Positions 1-8,529 of a stretch of DNA of 64,000 nt are shown here, piece by piece. Position 1 is the first letter of the stretch; each line of letters starts with the position of its first letter. The position numbers were made by a program, and so were the translations under genes. The DNA comes from Streptomyces asiaticus (GTDB lineage Bacteria; Actinomycetota; Actinomycetes; Streptomycetales; Streptomycetaceae): positions 868,001 to 932,000 of the forward strand of contig NZ_JAGSHX010000001.1 in the NCBI RefSeq assembly GCF_018138715.1, given 5' to 3'. A model generated the notes under the pieces. It searched no databases. It saw only the letters and a list, made by a program, of their open reading frames with translations, and was not told the DNA's origin.

Positions 1-252
1 GTTCCGATTGGGTACCAGCCTCGGCGAATCGGGCCGAGTCGCCGCCGCCACCGCCTACTTTCGGCGGATGTCCGCCACCACCCGCCGCCGGCTCGGCTCC
101 GACCACCCCAACACCCTCGCCGCCCGAGGGGCCCTGGCCGAGTGGCGTGGCGAGGCGGGGGACCCCGCCGCTGCCGCGGAGTCGTATGCCGAGTTGCTGG
201 CGGACAGCGTGCGGATACTGGGCCGTGACCACCCGGAAACATTGGCCGTCCG
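1..252 (+). pseudogene. TPR-protein fragment
   Basis: The plus frame reads as tetratricopeptide repeats of the kinesin-light-chain type common in Streptomyces. Two copies of the helix-end signature are visible, SDHPNTLAARGALA and GRDHPETLAVR, about 45 residues apart. The similarity stops abruptly after LAVR at about 250, where the sequence becomes the 3' end of an unrelated gene on the other strand. The 5' end runs off the window. Such repeats normally sit at the C-terminus of long signalling or NB-ARC proteins, so this is probably a remnant with no function. Confidence 0.6.
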
Positions 253-480
253 GTACGCGCCCTCCACGGTCTGGGTGAGCGTCCCCCCTTCCGCGTCCCG
301 CGCGCTCAGCCGCAGGGTCACGTCCTGGCCTTCCGCAGACCGCGGGTTGAACCACCGTGCGGTGTACCGGCCGTCGCCATGCCCGCTCAGCGAGGCCTCG
401 CGCCAGGTCGTCCCCCCGTCGAAAGAGACCTCGACCCCCGCGGCCCCGGATCGTACGTCCCCGCGCACGCCACCCGTCCC
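250..480 (-). pseudogene. S8 (subtilisin-like) peptidase C-terminal fragment
   Basis: The minus frame contains a beta-rich segment of the type VEVSFDGGTTWREA followed by LRLSARDAEGGTLTQTVEGAYR. This resembles the C-terminal accessory domain of secreted Streptomyces S8 peptidases, which typically ends in a similar QTV-x-x-AY motif. The catalytic Asp/His/Ser domain is absent. The fragment abuts the TPR fragment with no spacer, so it looks like a recombination scar between two former genes. The assignment rests on motif recall only. Confidence 0.45.
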
Positions 481-686
481 GTCCCGTCCGGCGCGCGTCC
501 CGCATAGTCGGGGCACCGCGTACGCAGGGAGCACACGGTCTCACTTTTCGTGACGGCCCGTGTCGGGCCGCGGGGGGCCGGTGGGTGGTGAATCTCAGGT
601 GGTGCCTGCGGGCGGTGGTGAGGAGCCGGGCAGCGGCGGAGCAGAGGCGGAGTCGTAGGAGCGGCAGACTGGGCAGACTGGCCCGT

Positions 687-1583
687 GTGAAACGACTATT
701 GGTGGATGTGGACAGCGTAACCACGCGGCTCGTTCGTCGATTCGGTCCGCAGGTCGCCGAATGGTGCGCTGAAGCGCCGAACCTGATTGCACGGTTGACG
801 TCCCGTTGGGACCTTTCCCTCGGTGAATCCCTCCCGGATGGTGCCTCGTCGGTCGCGTTGCGGTGCCAATGGCCCGACGGCACGCCCGCGGTGCTGAAGC
901 TCAGTCCGGAGCGGGCCCTTTTGGCCGAGCAGGCCGGAATGTTGGGGTGGTTCGCTGCCTCGGGCCGGGTGCCCGCTGTGCTGGCCGTCGACGAGGACGC
1001 GGGCGCAATGGTGATGGAAGAGGTCGTGCCCGGAACGCCGGCGGAGGACATGCCTGCTGCTTCGCTTCCCGGGCAGTGGTCGGATCTGCTCGCCGCGTTG
1101 CACGGGGTCGCTCCGCCTCCGCGGCCGCCGCGTGTGCTGCGCGGCCGGTGCGAGGAGGCCTTCGCTCGTGTCGGCAGGCGGCTGTCCGAGCCTGCGATCA
1201 GTGCACGTATCGATGCCACTGCGTGGAGCAGGGCCATTCAGCGGTGTGAGCGGCTGCTGGACACGCAAGCGACAACCGTGTTGCTCCACGGTGACCTGCA
1301 CCTGGGCAATGTGCTCGACGGTGGCGCGGAGCGCGGTCTGATGGCCATCGATCCGAAGGCATGTGTGGGTGATCCGTGCTTTGACGCGGTGGACTACGTC
1401 GTGGCCGGCGCCGGGCTGGAGGGCGTCGAGACCCGCTGCGCGCGCGTGGCGGCGGCGTGCGAGCTCGATGGCGACCGGCTTCACGCCTGGAGCCGGGTGA
1501 TCGCCCCGTTCGCGGCCATCGCCCACCTCGGTAACGGTGGTGAGGAGCCGGTGATCGATGAACTGCTCGCGTTGGCCCGGTGA
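687..1583 (+). CDS. APH(6)-type aminoglycoside / hydroxyurea phosphotransferase
   Basis: About 298 residues with the aminoglycoside-phosphotransferase fold. The catalytic loop HGDLHLGNVL lies near residue 201 and the metal-binding D-P-K segment (AIDPKACVGDP) near residue 222. An N-terminal lobe segment AVLKLSP probably carries the ATP-binding Lys. The sequence is closest in style to the APH(6)/hydroxyurea phosphotransferase family (streptomycin 6-kinase-like). I chose the GTG at 687 because the upstream in-frame extension is arginine-rich junk overlapping the scraps before it; a GTG 15 bases further in is possible. The gene stands alone between broken genes, so no pathway is implied. Members of this family often give low-level resistance or have unknown substrates. 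Confidence 0.8.
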   Translation: MKRLLVDVDSVTTRLVRRFGPQVAEWCAEAPNLIARLTSRWDLSLGESLPDGASSVALRCQWPDGTPAVLKLSPERALLAEQAGMLGWFAASGRVPAVLAVDEDAGAMVMEEVVPGTPAEDMPAASLPGQWSDLLAALHGVAPPPRPPRVLRGRCEEAFARVGRRLSEPAISARIDATAWSRAIQRCERLLDTQATTVLLHGDLHLGNVLDGGAERGLMAIDPKACVGDPCFDAVDYVVAGAGLEGVETRCARVAAACELDGDRLHAWSRVIAPFAAIAHLGNGGEEPVIDELLALAR

Positions 1584-1697
1584 GAACACCTGACAGCAGG
1601 CCGACACGGCCCCGTGATCACGCCTCCCATCATTACGAATGATCGCTCCGTAGCGAGTCGACAGCGAGGGTCGTCCGTCAGGAGGCACCAGCAGCGC

Positions 1698-2391
1698 ACC
1701 GTACGGAGGCACAACTTGGCCGCGATCTGGGCCCGCATCGACGCAGGCAAGACCCGCCAGGGCTCGGCAGCGCGACCAGCTGGATGATGACCGAGCGCGG
1801 CATGGTCGCCCCGGCCGCCGCTGGCGGCGGCGTCTTCGCGCAGTGGGACGCCATCCTCACCGCGCCGCGCCTGAACTCACCGGCCACGCCCAAGCGGTGA
1901 AGTTCGATGCGGACACCGGCCGCCTGGACGTCGTCCCCGACGCCCCGGCCTGCGGCACCAAGCTGCGCTGGAGCGCACCGAAGCCGACCGCGGCGGCCGA
2001 CGCGGAAGCGCCGGGCTCGAAGGTGCGCACCGTGCACGTCCTGTCGCCCGCACCCGGCGACGTCGGCTCCGCCTCGGCGGTCGCCGACCCGGACCTGTGG
2101 CCGGCCGCTCCCGAGGCGCCGGTCCGTGCGCGGGAGGCCGCGTCGCCGGGCGACCAGCAGGCCCCGGCCGCTCGCCAGGCCAGAGCATGCCGGAGCGTGT
2201 CCTCGACCCGCGGATCGCGGCCGCCACCGAGCGGCAGAACGCAGGCTCCTCCGATGCGCGAGCCCGAGAAGGCGTTCGGCGATGGGCAGGCCGCGATCGA
2301 AGAGCTGCGGGCGAAGACGGCGCGGGCGGCGGCCGCGGGCGGCGGCCGCGGGCAGCAGTCGCGGTCGCGCGCTGCGGCGAGCTTGTGCTGA
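1698..2391 (+). pseudogene. DUF721 (DciA-like) protein, frameshifted
   Basis: The segment MMTERGMVAPAAAGG ending FAQWDAI at about 1768-1855, followed after a frame change near 1860 by LTGHAQAVKFDADTGRLD, matches the central part of DUF721/DciA-like proteins. Those small actinobacterial proteins are named for similarity to the DnaB-helicase loader DciA. In the intact family the two pieces are continuous and lead on to the RTVHVL strand also seen here. Downstream of about 2090 the frame loses family resemblance and becomes Ala/Arg-rich. A frame break plus an eroded C-terminus indicate a dead gene. Confidence 0.6.
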
Positions 2392-2401
2392 GCGAGCCGG
2401 C

Positions 2402-3022
2402 TCAGCGCCTGACCTTCGCCAGTGCTTCCCTCACCTCGTCGGCCGTACTGATCGCGGGGCCGTGGATCCCGTTCGCGTCCTGCTCAGTCGTATCGTCGGT
2501 GTACACCGCGTAGGCGGGGTGGCCGAACTCGAACCGCCATCCCTCCGCGAGGGGCCCGGCGTCGACGACGCCGTAGCCGATGCTGCCGATGAACTCGGCT
2601 GCCGCCGTCTTGGCCTCCGCGTCGTCCCCCGCGATCGTCAGGTGGGTGCGGTCCGGTGCGCCCGAAGGGCGTGCCAGGAGCGACATGTGGCGGTAGTACA
2701 GGTTGTTGAAGCACCTGACGACCTTCGACTTCTCCAGGTGTCCCTGGAGTAGTTCGCTGACGGTCACCTCGCCACTTTCCAACTCGGGGACCCTGCCGTC
2801 CCGCTCGGGGAAGTAGTTGCTCGTGTCGAGGACCACCTTGCCCGCCAGTTCCGCGGTGGGGACATCGCGGACGGCGTACAGGGGCACGCTCACCACGACC
2901 AGGTCACCCGCGAGCGCGGCCTCCGCCGGGGTCGCCGCGCTCGCCCGCTCGCCCAGTTCGGCCACCGGATCGGTCAGGGATTCCGGCCCCCGCGAGTTGC
3001 TCAGAACCACGCGGCATGCGAT
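2402..3022 (-). pseudogene. NADPH-dependent reductase (F420-reductase-like), N-terminus missing
   Basis: The minus frame from RVVLSNSRGPESL onward matches NAD(P)-binding proteins of the F420:NADP oxidoreductase-like group: VVVSVPLYAV, VVLDTSNYFPERDG, KVVRCFNNLYYRHM, and a substrate half ending FGHPAYAVYTDD. The first Rossmann strand and GxGxxG loop, normally about 25 residues before VVLSNS, are absent. What precedes is unrelated Arg/Pro-rich translation. The 5' end therefore appears deleted between this gene and the RTX gene. The remaining 200 residues keep good coding character, which suggests recent loss. Confidence 0.65.
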
Positions 3023-3149
3023 GCAGGGCCGGTCACTCCTCAGCCGACGCCGGTTTCCTCGGCCGACAGGGGGTGACGCTTTTCCGGGCCGGACGTCTGG
3101 CGGCGCCCGTGGCGTCGGCGCGGCTGATGCGGGCGGCCTCGGCGGCGGA

Positions 3150-3176
3150 ACGGCCCGGGTCGTCGACCCGGGCCGT
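3150..3176. terminator. Inverted repeat, likely terminator of the RTX gene
   Basis: Arms of 13 bases (ACGGCCCGGGTCG and its complement) separated by one base. The repeat lies about 50 bases past the stop of the minus-strand RTX gene. There is no long T-tract, as is usual in Streptomyces. Confidence 0.5.
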
Positions 3177-3224
3177 CTTGTCATTCAGGTTCCTGAGGTC
3201 CCTTGCGGGTCCCCTGAGGTTCCC

Positions 3225-4052
3225 TCAGAACCCCTCAGGGACGGATCCGTCCTGGTCGATGACGTTGTCGCCGGGGCCGCCGTCGATGTCGTCCTGTCCG
3301 GGGCCGCCGAAGAGGTAGTCGTTGCCCGGTCCGCCCTTGATGGTGTCGTCGCCCTCTTGGCCGTCGATCGTGTCATCGTTGCCGGCGCCGTCGAGGTGGT
3401 CGTCGCCGGGGCCGCCGTAGATCTCGTTGGCCACGTCATCGCCGGTGACGATGTCGTCGCCGTCCCCGGCCCACACCGCGAACGAGTCGGTGATGGTGTC
3501 GTTGCCGGCGTTGCCGTTCGCGTCGGTGGCGTGGCTGATGGTGTCGTCGCCGTCGCCGCCCACCGCGACGGAGGCGCCGGTGATGGTGTCGTCGCCGGTC
3601 CCGCCGTCGATGTTCACATCGCCGCCGGAGACCTTGGCGCTGTCGTTGCCGTCGCCGAGTTCGACGTTGCCCTGGGCGCCGCCGTGGTCCGGGTCGGGGA
3701 CGGGCACGGTGCAGGTCACATACGTCAGGTCGGTTGTGGTGGGGTGGGTGCAGTCGGTGCCTGCGGTGATCTCGACCACGTCGTCGACGCCGAAGGTCAG
3801 CGTGGTGTCGGTCTCGCTGATCCGCTTGATGGTGAGCTTGTTGGTCTGCCCATCGGCCGCCGCGTAGGCCATCGCTCCGTCGGTGACGGTCACGGTGGCC
3901 GGAGACGCGGTCGACGACACCGGCGACGGCGACGCGGGCGAGGTGGCGGCCTGGGCGTTCCAGGCGAAGAGTCCGGTGCTGGCCGCGACGGCCAGTAAGG
4001 CGGCGACGCCGACCGGGCGGACGCGGCGGGAACGCGGGCCAAGGGTGGACAC
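3225..4052 (-). CDS. Secreted RTX-type calcium-binding repeat protein
   Basis: About 275 residues. The GTG at 4052 is preceded by GGAGG at 4063-4059. An N-terminal signal peptide shows arginines, then GVAALLAVAASTGLFAW, then cleavage near AQA. Residues about 60-140 form a beta-rich region with one Cys pair (DCTHP, VTCTVPV). From about residue 145 to the end there are Asp/Gly nonapeptide repeats of the form GGxGxDxxx (for example GGDGDDTIS, GGPGDDHLD, GGPGNDYLF), which fold as a calcium-filled beta-roll. No type I secretion genes are nearby, so export is presumably by Sec. The C-terminus ends just after the last repeat. It could be a wall-associated or extracellular structural protein; no enzymatic domain is visible. 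Confidence 0.85.
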   Translation of the reverse strand: MSTLGPRSRRVRPVGVAALLAVAASTGLFAWNAQAATSPASPSPVSSTASPATVTVTDGAMAYAAADGQTNKLTIKRISETDTTLTFGVDDVVEITAGTDCTHPTTTDLTYVTCTVPVPDPDHGGAQGNVELGDGNDSAKVSGGDVNIDGGTGDDTITGASVAVGGDGDDTISHATDANGNAGNDTITDSFAVWAGDGDDIVTGDDVANEIYGGPGDDHLDGAGNDDTIDGQEGDDTIKGGPGNDYLFGGPGQDDIDGGPGDNVIDQDGSVPEGF

Positions 4053-4402
4053 GAAGAACCTCCGTGGGGAGTGGATCTGATTTCCGATCACCCGTTTCGA
4101 CGAGGAAGATCCGCGCGGGGTTGTGCCACTCCCATGCCCTGTCACCGATCTTTTCGAATTCCCATTTCGCGTTCAGCTCTACGACACCGGAAATTTTCTC
4201 CGCGTTGTCGGAATGTGCGTTCCACGAGCGGCGGGAACTCCGGTGAGGCCCGGCAACGGGGGGCGAAGGCCGTATGGGGCATCGGCCATGGATCGGCTCT
4301 GGATCGGTATCCATCGAGGGTCCCCGCAACGCCCGCAGTAGGGGTGGATGGGTCGGCTACGGGGGCCATAGTTTGAGGTGTCCACGACCTGGGAGGGGCC
4401 CG

Positions 4403-4933
4403 ATGAGGCGTACGGAAGCGGCCAAGCAGTTGGGGAGGTTCGTGCGGGAGCACCGTACGGACGGCGCGCGACGCCTGCGGCAGGCTGGTGTCTGGTTGCT
4501 GGTGGGGGCTGCGGGCACGGCCTTCGGGGTGCCGGTGGCGATCGCGTCGGTGGGCACTACCGAGGGGGCGCCGGGGCTGGCGGGATTGCTACTGGGGGTC
4601 GGCCTGGTGGGGTGGGGTCTGGGGATCTGGCGCCTGGTGCAGGCGTTCCGTACCCGGGAGCAGTGCTTCGACCTTCATGAGCGGGGGTTCACCCACCGGG
4701 TGGCGGGCACCGCGACCGTGATCCCCTGGGGGGACGTCGCGCAGGTGAGTACGTCTGGCGGCGACGGCCGACCGCTCGCCGACGCCCGGGGCATGGGCTC
4801 TACGTGCGAGATCCGGCTGCACAGCGGACGCCGGATCCGCGTCGACGCCTTCACTGAGGACATCCGGGGCCTGGCGGTGGTCGTCCATCGTGCGGTTCAC
4901 CTCGGGCAGTTCCCCCAGGGCCGGGGACGCTGA
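4403..4933 (+). CDS. Two-TM membrane protein with PH-like cytoplasmic domain
   Basis: About 176 residues starting at the ATG after GGGAGGGG. A basic N-terminus (about 1-29) is followed by two hydrophobic helices (about 30-50 and 59-82) and then a soluble domain. That domain has the pattern FDLHERGFTHRV, VIPWGDVAQV, EIRLHSGRRIRVDAF, resembling the bacterial PH-like or YcxB-like membrane-associated domains found in many Streptomyces proteins. No catalytic residues are visible and the function is unknown. It stands alone between degraded genes, with about 350 bases of gene-free DNA in front. Confidence 0.65.
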   Translation: MRRTEAAKQLGRFVREHRTDGARRLRQAGVWLLVGAAGTAFGVPVAIASVGTTEGAPGLAGLLLGVGLVGWGLGIWRLVQAFRTREQCFDLHERGFTHRVAGTATVIPWGDVAQVSTSGGDGRPLADARGMGSTCEIRLHSGRRIRVDAFTEDIRGLAVVVHRAVHLGQFPQGRGR

Positions 4934-5082
4934 CCGGCCCTGCTCGATCGACGGGGTGCGGGTCGTCCCCTTCCAGGACGTGACGCCGGGCACCTTCCGT
5001 CGCCTCGCTGTGACCAAGATCCGCCCGGGGCTGCGGAGGAAGCGGGCGCTTCGGCTGGGGAGTGCCCGCTGTGCGGTCATGT

Positions 5083-5460
5083 CAGCACGTGTTGTCGGCG
5101 CGCCACGTGACCTTGTGCACGGTCGTCGGGTTGTAGAAGAACTGCCTGCTGACCTTGTCCCTCGTGACACACACTGTGCCATCCACCGGGACGGTCCCGT
5201 TGTTCATGTAAGTGGTGTATTCCACGTCGACGGCGCGGGACCCGGTGTTCTGGAACACGAGCCCGTCGACGTTTCCAGACCAGTCACCACTGGTCAGCAG
5301 GACCGGGGTTTCGACGGGTGTGGGGTAGGACGCGAAGGTGGGCTACAGGCAGAAGTTGCCGTCCGGACAGGCACTGTTGCCGGTCGCCGACGTGCTGGGC
5401 GCGGGCGATGCCTGCGAAGGCGGCGGATAAGACCGCGAGAGCGAGAGAGCGCTTGCGCAT
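5083..5460 (-). pseudogene. Secreted peptidase-inhibitor (I36-like) protein, disrupted
   Basis: It begins MRKRSLALAVLSAAFAGIA, a clear signal peptide. The frame then shifts near 5402, after which ACPDGNFCL appears, typical of the start of I36 (SMPI-like) inhibitors. An in-frame TAG follows at about 5344-5346, where a Tyr codon would be expected. Beyond it the same frame continues sensibly (DGLVFQNTGSRAVDVEY, VTRDKVSRQFFYNPTT) to a natural stop at 5083. One frameshift and one nonsense codon make this a young pseudogene, or two sequencing errors in a short stretch. Confidence 0.6.
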
Positions 5461-5589
5461 GATGCTTGCCTTTCGTCGCTGTATCAGGTCGCTGCTGGAG
5501 TCACGGAGATGGGCTGAACGTCCTCGACCATCGAGTCGGCGAGTAGCACGGGGTCGGCGCGGCGGGTGTCGTGGGGAAGCCCATGAACG

Positions 5590-5868
5590 GACGATTTCGC
5601 GGTGCACGACGACGGAACCCTCTATCTGGCCACCCACATGTTCGACAGTGTGCTGCGGCTGGCTCCGGACGGACGGCGTACGGAGATCGCCCGCGCCGAC
5701 CAGGGCGTCGAGACCAGCACCTCCGTGGCGATTGATCCGGAGGATCCGGACACTCTGTGGGTTACCGCGGCGGGCGAGCGCTTCGGCAGCGGCGGTCACG
5801 ACAAGCCCGCCCGGCTGATCCGGCTGTGGGCCAAGCCGCCCGCCGTCCCTGAGGAGTCGGATGGCTGA
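5590..5868 (+). pseudogene. SMP-30/gluconolactonase-like C-terminal fragment
   Basis: The plus frame reads FAVHDDGTLYLATH, then VLRLAPDGRR, then STSVAIDPEDPDTLWVTAAG: the last two blades of a gluconolactonase/NHL-type beta-propeller. There is no N-terminal half; the sequence in front belongs to other reading frames. A possible next gene start (ATG 5861, overlapping the stop, with GAGGAG before it) gives MAEHAEHDEPSATRF and then loses coding character by about 6000, so the downstream gene also seems cut. 5868-6169 holds no other recognisable gene. Confidence 0.5.
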
Positions 5869-6096
5869 GCATGCCGAGCATGACGAACCGAGTGCGACGA
5901 GGTTTCCGCCGCCCACCACGCGCGGATCGGCGGGCGACCACAAGAGGTGGCTGCCTGTCTACCGGTCGGGGGAAGTGCCGGACCACCTCCGCCGATCACC
6001 CTGCTCGAGGAGCAGCCGCTCAAGCCGGCCGAGGAGCAAGACCCCGCCGTGCCGCGCCGCAGCCGTGCCCGCGTGTCCGCGGCGCTGCACGGGGAC

Positions 6097-6125
6097 GGCC
6101 CCAAGGACCACAAGACCTTGGGGCC
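6097..6125. terminator. Hairpin downstream of DUF2267 gene
   Basis: Perfect 10-base arms GGCCCCAAGG / CCTTGGGGCC around a 9-base loop, 44 bases past the stop of the minus-strand DUF2267 gene. Confidence 0.5.
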
Positions 6126-6168
6126 TGTATCGACGCCTGCACCGGGCGTCTGGCCGCCCGTGCGCCGT

Positions 6169-6609
6169 CTATGCGGCCTGGGTGGTGAGTTCGGGGCGGC
6201 CGAACAGCAGGGCGTAGCCGGTGGGGAGCTGGTGGAGGATGCGGGTGAGCAGGTCCGGGCCGGCGTAGGCGGCGACGGCACAGAAGACGGAGCCAGTGTC
6301 CCAGCGGGTGGTGGCCAGGGAGGCGCCGGTGCGGGCGGCGAGGTCCTCGACGAAGGACCAGCCGGTCAGCGGCTGAGGGTCGGGGATCTGCTCGGCCAGC
6401 ACGTGTGCGGCTTCCAGAGGCAGGCAGCCGACCAGGTCGACGCGTTCGTCGCCGGTCAGCTGGCGCCCCAGTCCGGCGAGAACCAGGCGGACGGCTTCGT
6501 CGGCTCTCTCGCGGGTGGGGTAGGCGCCCTCGTAGCGGACCCTTTCCAGCATCTGCTCGTATGCCGTCCCGTACGGCTGCTGGGGCGGTGCCTGCCGGTC
6601 GGAGATCAC
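6169..6609 (-). CDS. DUF2267 protein
   Basis: About 146 residues with the DUF2267 pattern. The N-terminal helix is YEQMLERVRYEGAYPTRERADEAVRLVLAGLG, seen as a series of short helical motifs. LTGDERVDLVGCLP and a second repeat half with LLTRILHQLPTGYALLFGRPEL follow. The protein is small, helical and soluble. In actinobacteria DUF2267 genes are often found near small heat-shock genes and stress loci, as here (hsp18 lies 500 bases away). No enzymatic role is known to me. It starts at GTG 6609 with AAAGG about ten bases ahead. A broken second copy follows upstream. Confidence 0.75.
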   Translation of the reverse strand: MISDRQAPPQQPYGTAYEQMLERVRYEGAYPTRERADEAVRLVLAGLGRQLTGDERVDLVGCLPLEAAHVLAEQIPDPQPLTGWSFVEDLAARTGASLATTRWDTGSVFCAVAAYAGPDLLTRILHQLPTGYALLFGRPELTTQAA

Positions 6610-6664
6610 TGGGGGTTTGCCTTTCTTGCTGTGGCCGGTGTTCGGGCACCGGGGTGCGGGATGG

Positions 6665-7020
6665 TCAGGTGGGCTGGGGACGGCCGAAGAGCAGGTCGTA
6701 GCCGACGGGTAGCTGGAGCAGGAGCTGGCTGGCAGGTCCTCGTCGGCGGCGTCGGCGGCGGTGGACGGCCCGGCGCTGACGCCCCAGGCCGCGGTCTGCT
6801 CGGCGGTGTCCTCGATCCACGCGGCGGTTGCGCGGACGAACCGCTCCTGAGGGCAGCGGCTCCGCGCTCTGCGGCGGGTTGAGCAGGATCAGGGCGAACG
6901 CCTCAGGCAGGCGCGCTGCCGACTGAGTGCGGACGTCGCCGACCGGGTGGGCACCGAGGAGAGCGAACACCATACGGGCCGCGCGCTCTCCGCAGTGTCG
7001 TACTCGCCGCGTTCCTTCAC
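6665..7020 (-). pseudogene. Second DUF2267 copy, frameshifted
   Basis: The GTG at 7020 opens VKERGEYDTAE. A small insertion then breaks the frame, and RAARMVFALLGAHPVGDV follows in another frame, with RLPEAFALILLNPPQSAEPL, the DUF2267 middle. The end (LPVGYDLLFGRPQPT) parallels the last residues of the intact neighbour (LPTGYALLFGRPEL). The two genes are tandem paralogues and this one has decayed by at least two frame changes. Confidence 0.6.
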
Positions 7021-7152
7021 GTGGCCGGGGAATGCTGCGCGTCGCAGAGTTGTCTCGGCCGCCACCCCTTCTTCTTCGGGCTGCCCAGGGGGTGCGGAGA
7101 GCGGGATGAGGGGGAGATCAGGTGACCGCCCTCCGCACTCGTCCGGCCGGTG

Positions 7153-7584
7153 TCAGCCGGAGATCTCCTTCTGGCCGGATCCGACGCCGATGGAGATCTT
7201 GCGGGGCTTGGCGCGCTCGGAGATCGGGATGCGCAGGGTGAGTACGCCCGCGTCGAAGCCGGCCTGGATGTGCTCGGTGTCGAGGGTGTCGGCGAGCATG
7301 ATCTGGCGGGAGAAGACCCCCAGCGGCCGCTCGGACAGCTCCATCTGGACGTCGTCGCTCTTCGCCACCGGCCGCCGCTCGGCCTTGACGGTGAGCATGT
7401 TCCGCTCGACGTCGATGTCGATCGCGTCCGCGGTGACGCCCGGAAGGTCGAAGGCCACCACATACTCGTCGCCCTCGCGGTAGGCGTCCATCGGCATCGC
7501 CGACGGGCGGGACCAGGTGCCCGGGCCCATCAGCTGCTGCGCCAGCCGGTCCAGCTCACGGAAGGGGTCAGTGCGCATCAACAT
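7153..7584 (-). CDS. hsp18: Hsp18, small heat-shock protein (Hsp20 family)
   Basis: About 143 residues, the usual length for actinobacterial Hsp18. The alpha-crystallin domain runs from about residue 38 (REGDEYVVAFDLPGV) through ERRPVAKSDD to GVLTLRIPISERAKPR, and ends with a short tail carrying ISIG. It acts as an ATP-independent cytoplasmic holdase that keeps unfolding proteins soluble during heat stress. The ATG at 7584 follows GGAGG nine bases upstream. Its promoter overlaps a RheA-type operator and the divergent gene looks like the RheA repressor, so heat-induced derepression is the likely control. Confidence 0.92.
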   Translation of the reverse strand: MLMRTDPFRELDRLAQQLMGPGTWSRPSAMPMDAYREGDEYVVAFDLPGVTADAIDIDVERNMLTVKAERRPVAKSDDVQMELSERPLGVFSRQIMLADTLDTEHIQAGFDAGVLTLRIPISERAKPRKISIGVGSGQKEISG

Positions 7585-7641
7585 CGTGAAAACACCTCCA
7601 GCAGATTCAGGCAGTTGCTGCCAATGCGCCTCACTGACACC

Positions 7642-7670
7642 GTTGTAGCATGTCATCCAATGGATGACAA
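7642..7670 (-). promoter_or_regulatory. hsp18 promoter
   Basis: On the minus strand TTGTCA (7670-7665) and TACAAC (7647-7642) are separated by 17 bases, a good vegetative -35/-10 pair. The operator at 7651-7669 fills the spacer and half of the -35 box. Confidence 0.6.
7651..7669. promoter_or_regulatory. RheA operator 1
   Basis: TGTCATCCAATGGATGACA, a perfect inverted repeat. It fits exactly the TGTCATC-N5-GATGACA operator that I recall being reported for RheA, the hsp18 repressor of Streptomyces albus. It lies inside the hsp18 promoter. Confidence 0.8.
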
Positions 7671-7676
7671 ACATGA

Positions 7677-7695
7677 TGTCGTCCATTGGATGACG
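7677..7695. promoter_or_regulatory. RheA operator 2 (imperfect)
   Basis: TGTCGTCCATTGGATGACG matches the same N5-spaced operator with two changes. Centre-to-centre distance to operator 1 is 26 bases, and it lies just upstream of the divergent rheA-like gene. This suggests autoregulation of the repressor, perhaps weaker than control of hsp18. Confidence 0.65.
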
Positions 7696-7712
7696 ACAAG
7701 AGGGAGGTGCCC

Positions 7713-8345
7713 GTGACCGCAGCCGATCAGCCGTCCACGACCAGTACGAACGCCCATAGCCCGGCGTCGTTCCTCGCCGCCGCGGCGGCCCTGCACGCCA
7801 TAGACGACGCCCTGCGCGATGCCAAGCGGGAGTCCCCGGACACCCGGGATGCGCCCGGCCCCAGGGCGGAGCAGGCGCTGGCCTCCCTGATGCTGCTGCG
7901 GCAGGTGCGCGAGCAACTCGCCGGATGGGAGACCGGCCTGATCGAAACCGCCCGTGAGGCGGGAGCCAGCTGGGCCGACCTCGCCCACCCCCTCGGCGTC
8001 GCCAGCCGCCAGGCCGCCGAACGCCGCTACCTGCGCGGCCGCCCCGGGCCCGCCGGAACCACCGGCGAACAACGCGTCCAGGCCACCCGCGAACGCCGCG
8101 CCGCCGAACGCACCACCGCCATCTGGGCCCGCCACAACGCAGCCGACCTGCGCCGCATCGCCGGCCAGATCACCGCCCTCACCGACCTGCCCCCCACGGC
8201 CCGACTCCCGCTCAGCCAGCTCCGCGCGGCCCTTGCCCACGACGACCCCGCCGAGCTCATCCGCCCCCTCAACGCCGTCCGCCCCCACCTGACCACCACC
8301 CACCCCGACCTCACTGCACAACTCGACACCCTCACACACCCCTGA
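7713..8345 (+). CDS. rheA: RheA-like repressor of hsp18
   Basis: About 210 residues, divergent from hsp18 and sharing its operators. The middle holds the helical stretch LIETAREAGASWADLAHPLGVASRQAAERRY (about 70-100), which reads as a helix-turn-helix with the SWADLA / GVASRQAAE pattern seen in small Streptomyces DNA-binding proteins. The rest is Ala/Arg-rich helix. In S. albus the repressor gene (first called orfY) has the same position and orientation, and its product senses temperature directly. The GTG at 7713 is preceded by GGGAGG. The name rests on position and operator match, since I cannot align the protein. Confidence 0.7.
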   Translation: MTAADQPSTTSTNAHSPASFLAAAAALHAIDDALRDAKRESPDTRDAPGPRAEQALASLMLLRQVREQLAGWETGLIETAREAGASWADLAHPLGVASRQAAERRYLRGRPGPAGTTGEQRVQATRERRAAERTTAIWARHNAADLRRIAGQITALTDLPPTARLPLSQLRAALAHDDPAELIRPLNAVRPHLTTTHPDLTAQLDTLTHP

Positions 8346-8529
8346 AGTCACCCGATGCCCCAAGGCGTGCGCTGGATCCACCCGCCGCCACGTGAACAAC
8401 TCAGCGCCTCATCACGCGAGGAGCTGGTGAGCGGAGATCGCCATGCCATCTCCCCCCGGGTCTGCCCATCCAGGTCCGCGCGCCGAATCCGGCGGGACGC
8501 GTCGTCGTCGAAGCTGCGTGCCACGGGCG

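Noticed and set aside
687..1583. APH(6) as self-resistance gene of the cluster
   Set aside because: It lies 10 kb away among unrelated scraps, and nothing in the cluster suggests an aminoglycoside.
3240..3660. Regular short repeats that could suggest a CRISPR-like or satellite array
   Set aside because: They encode in-frame Asp/Gly calcium-binding nonapeptides of the RTX protein.
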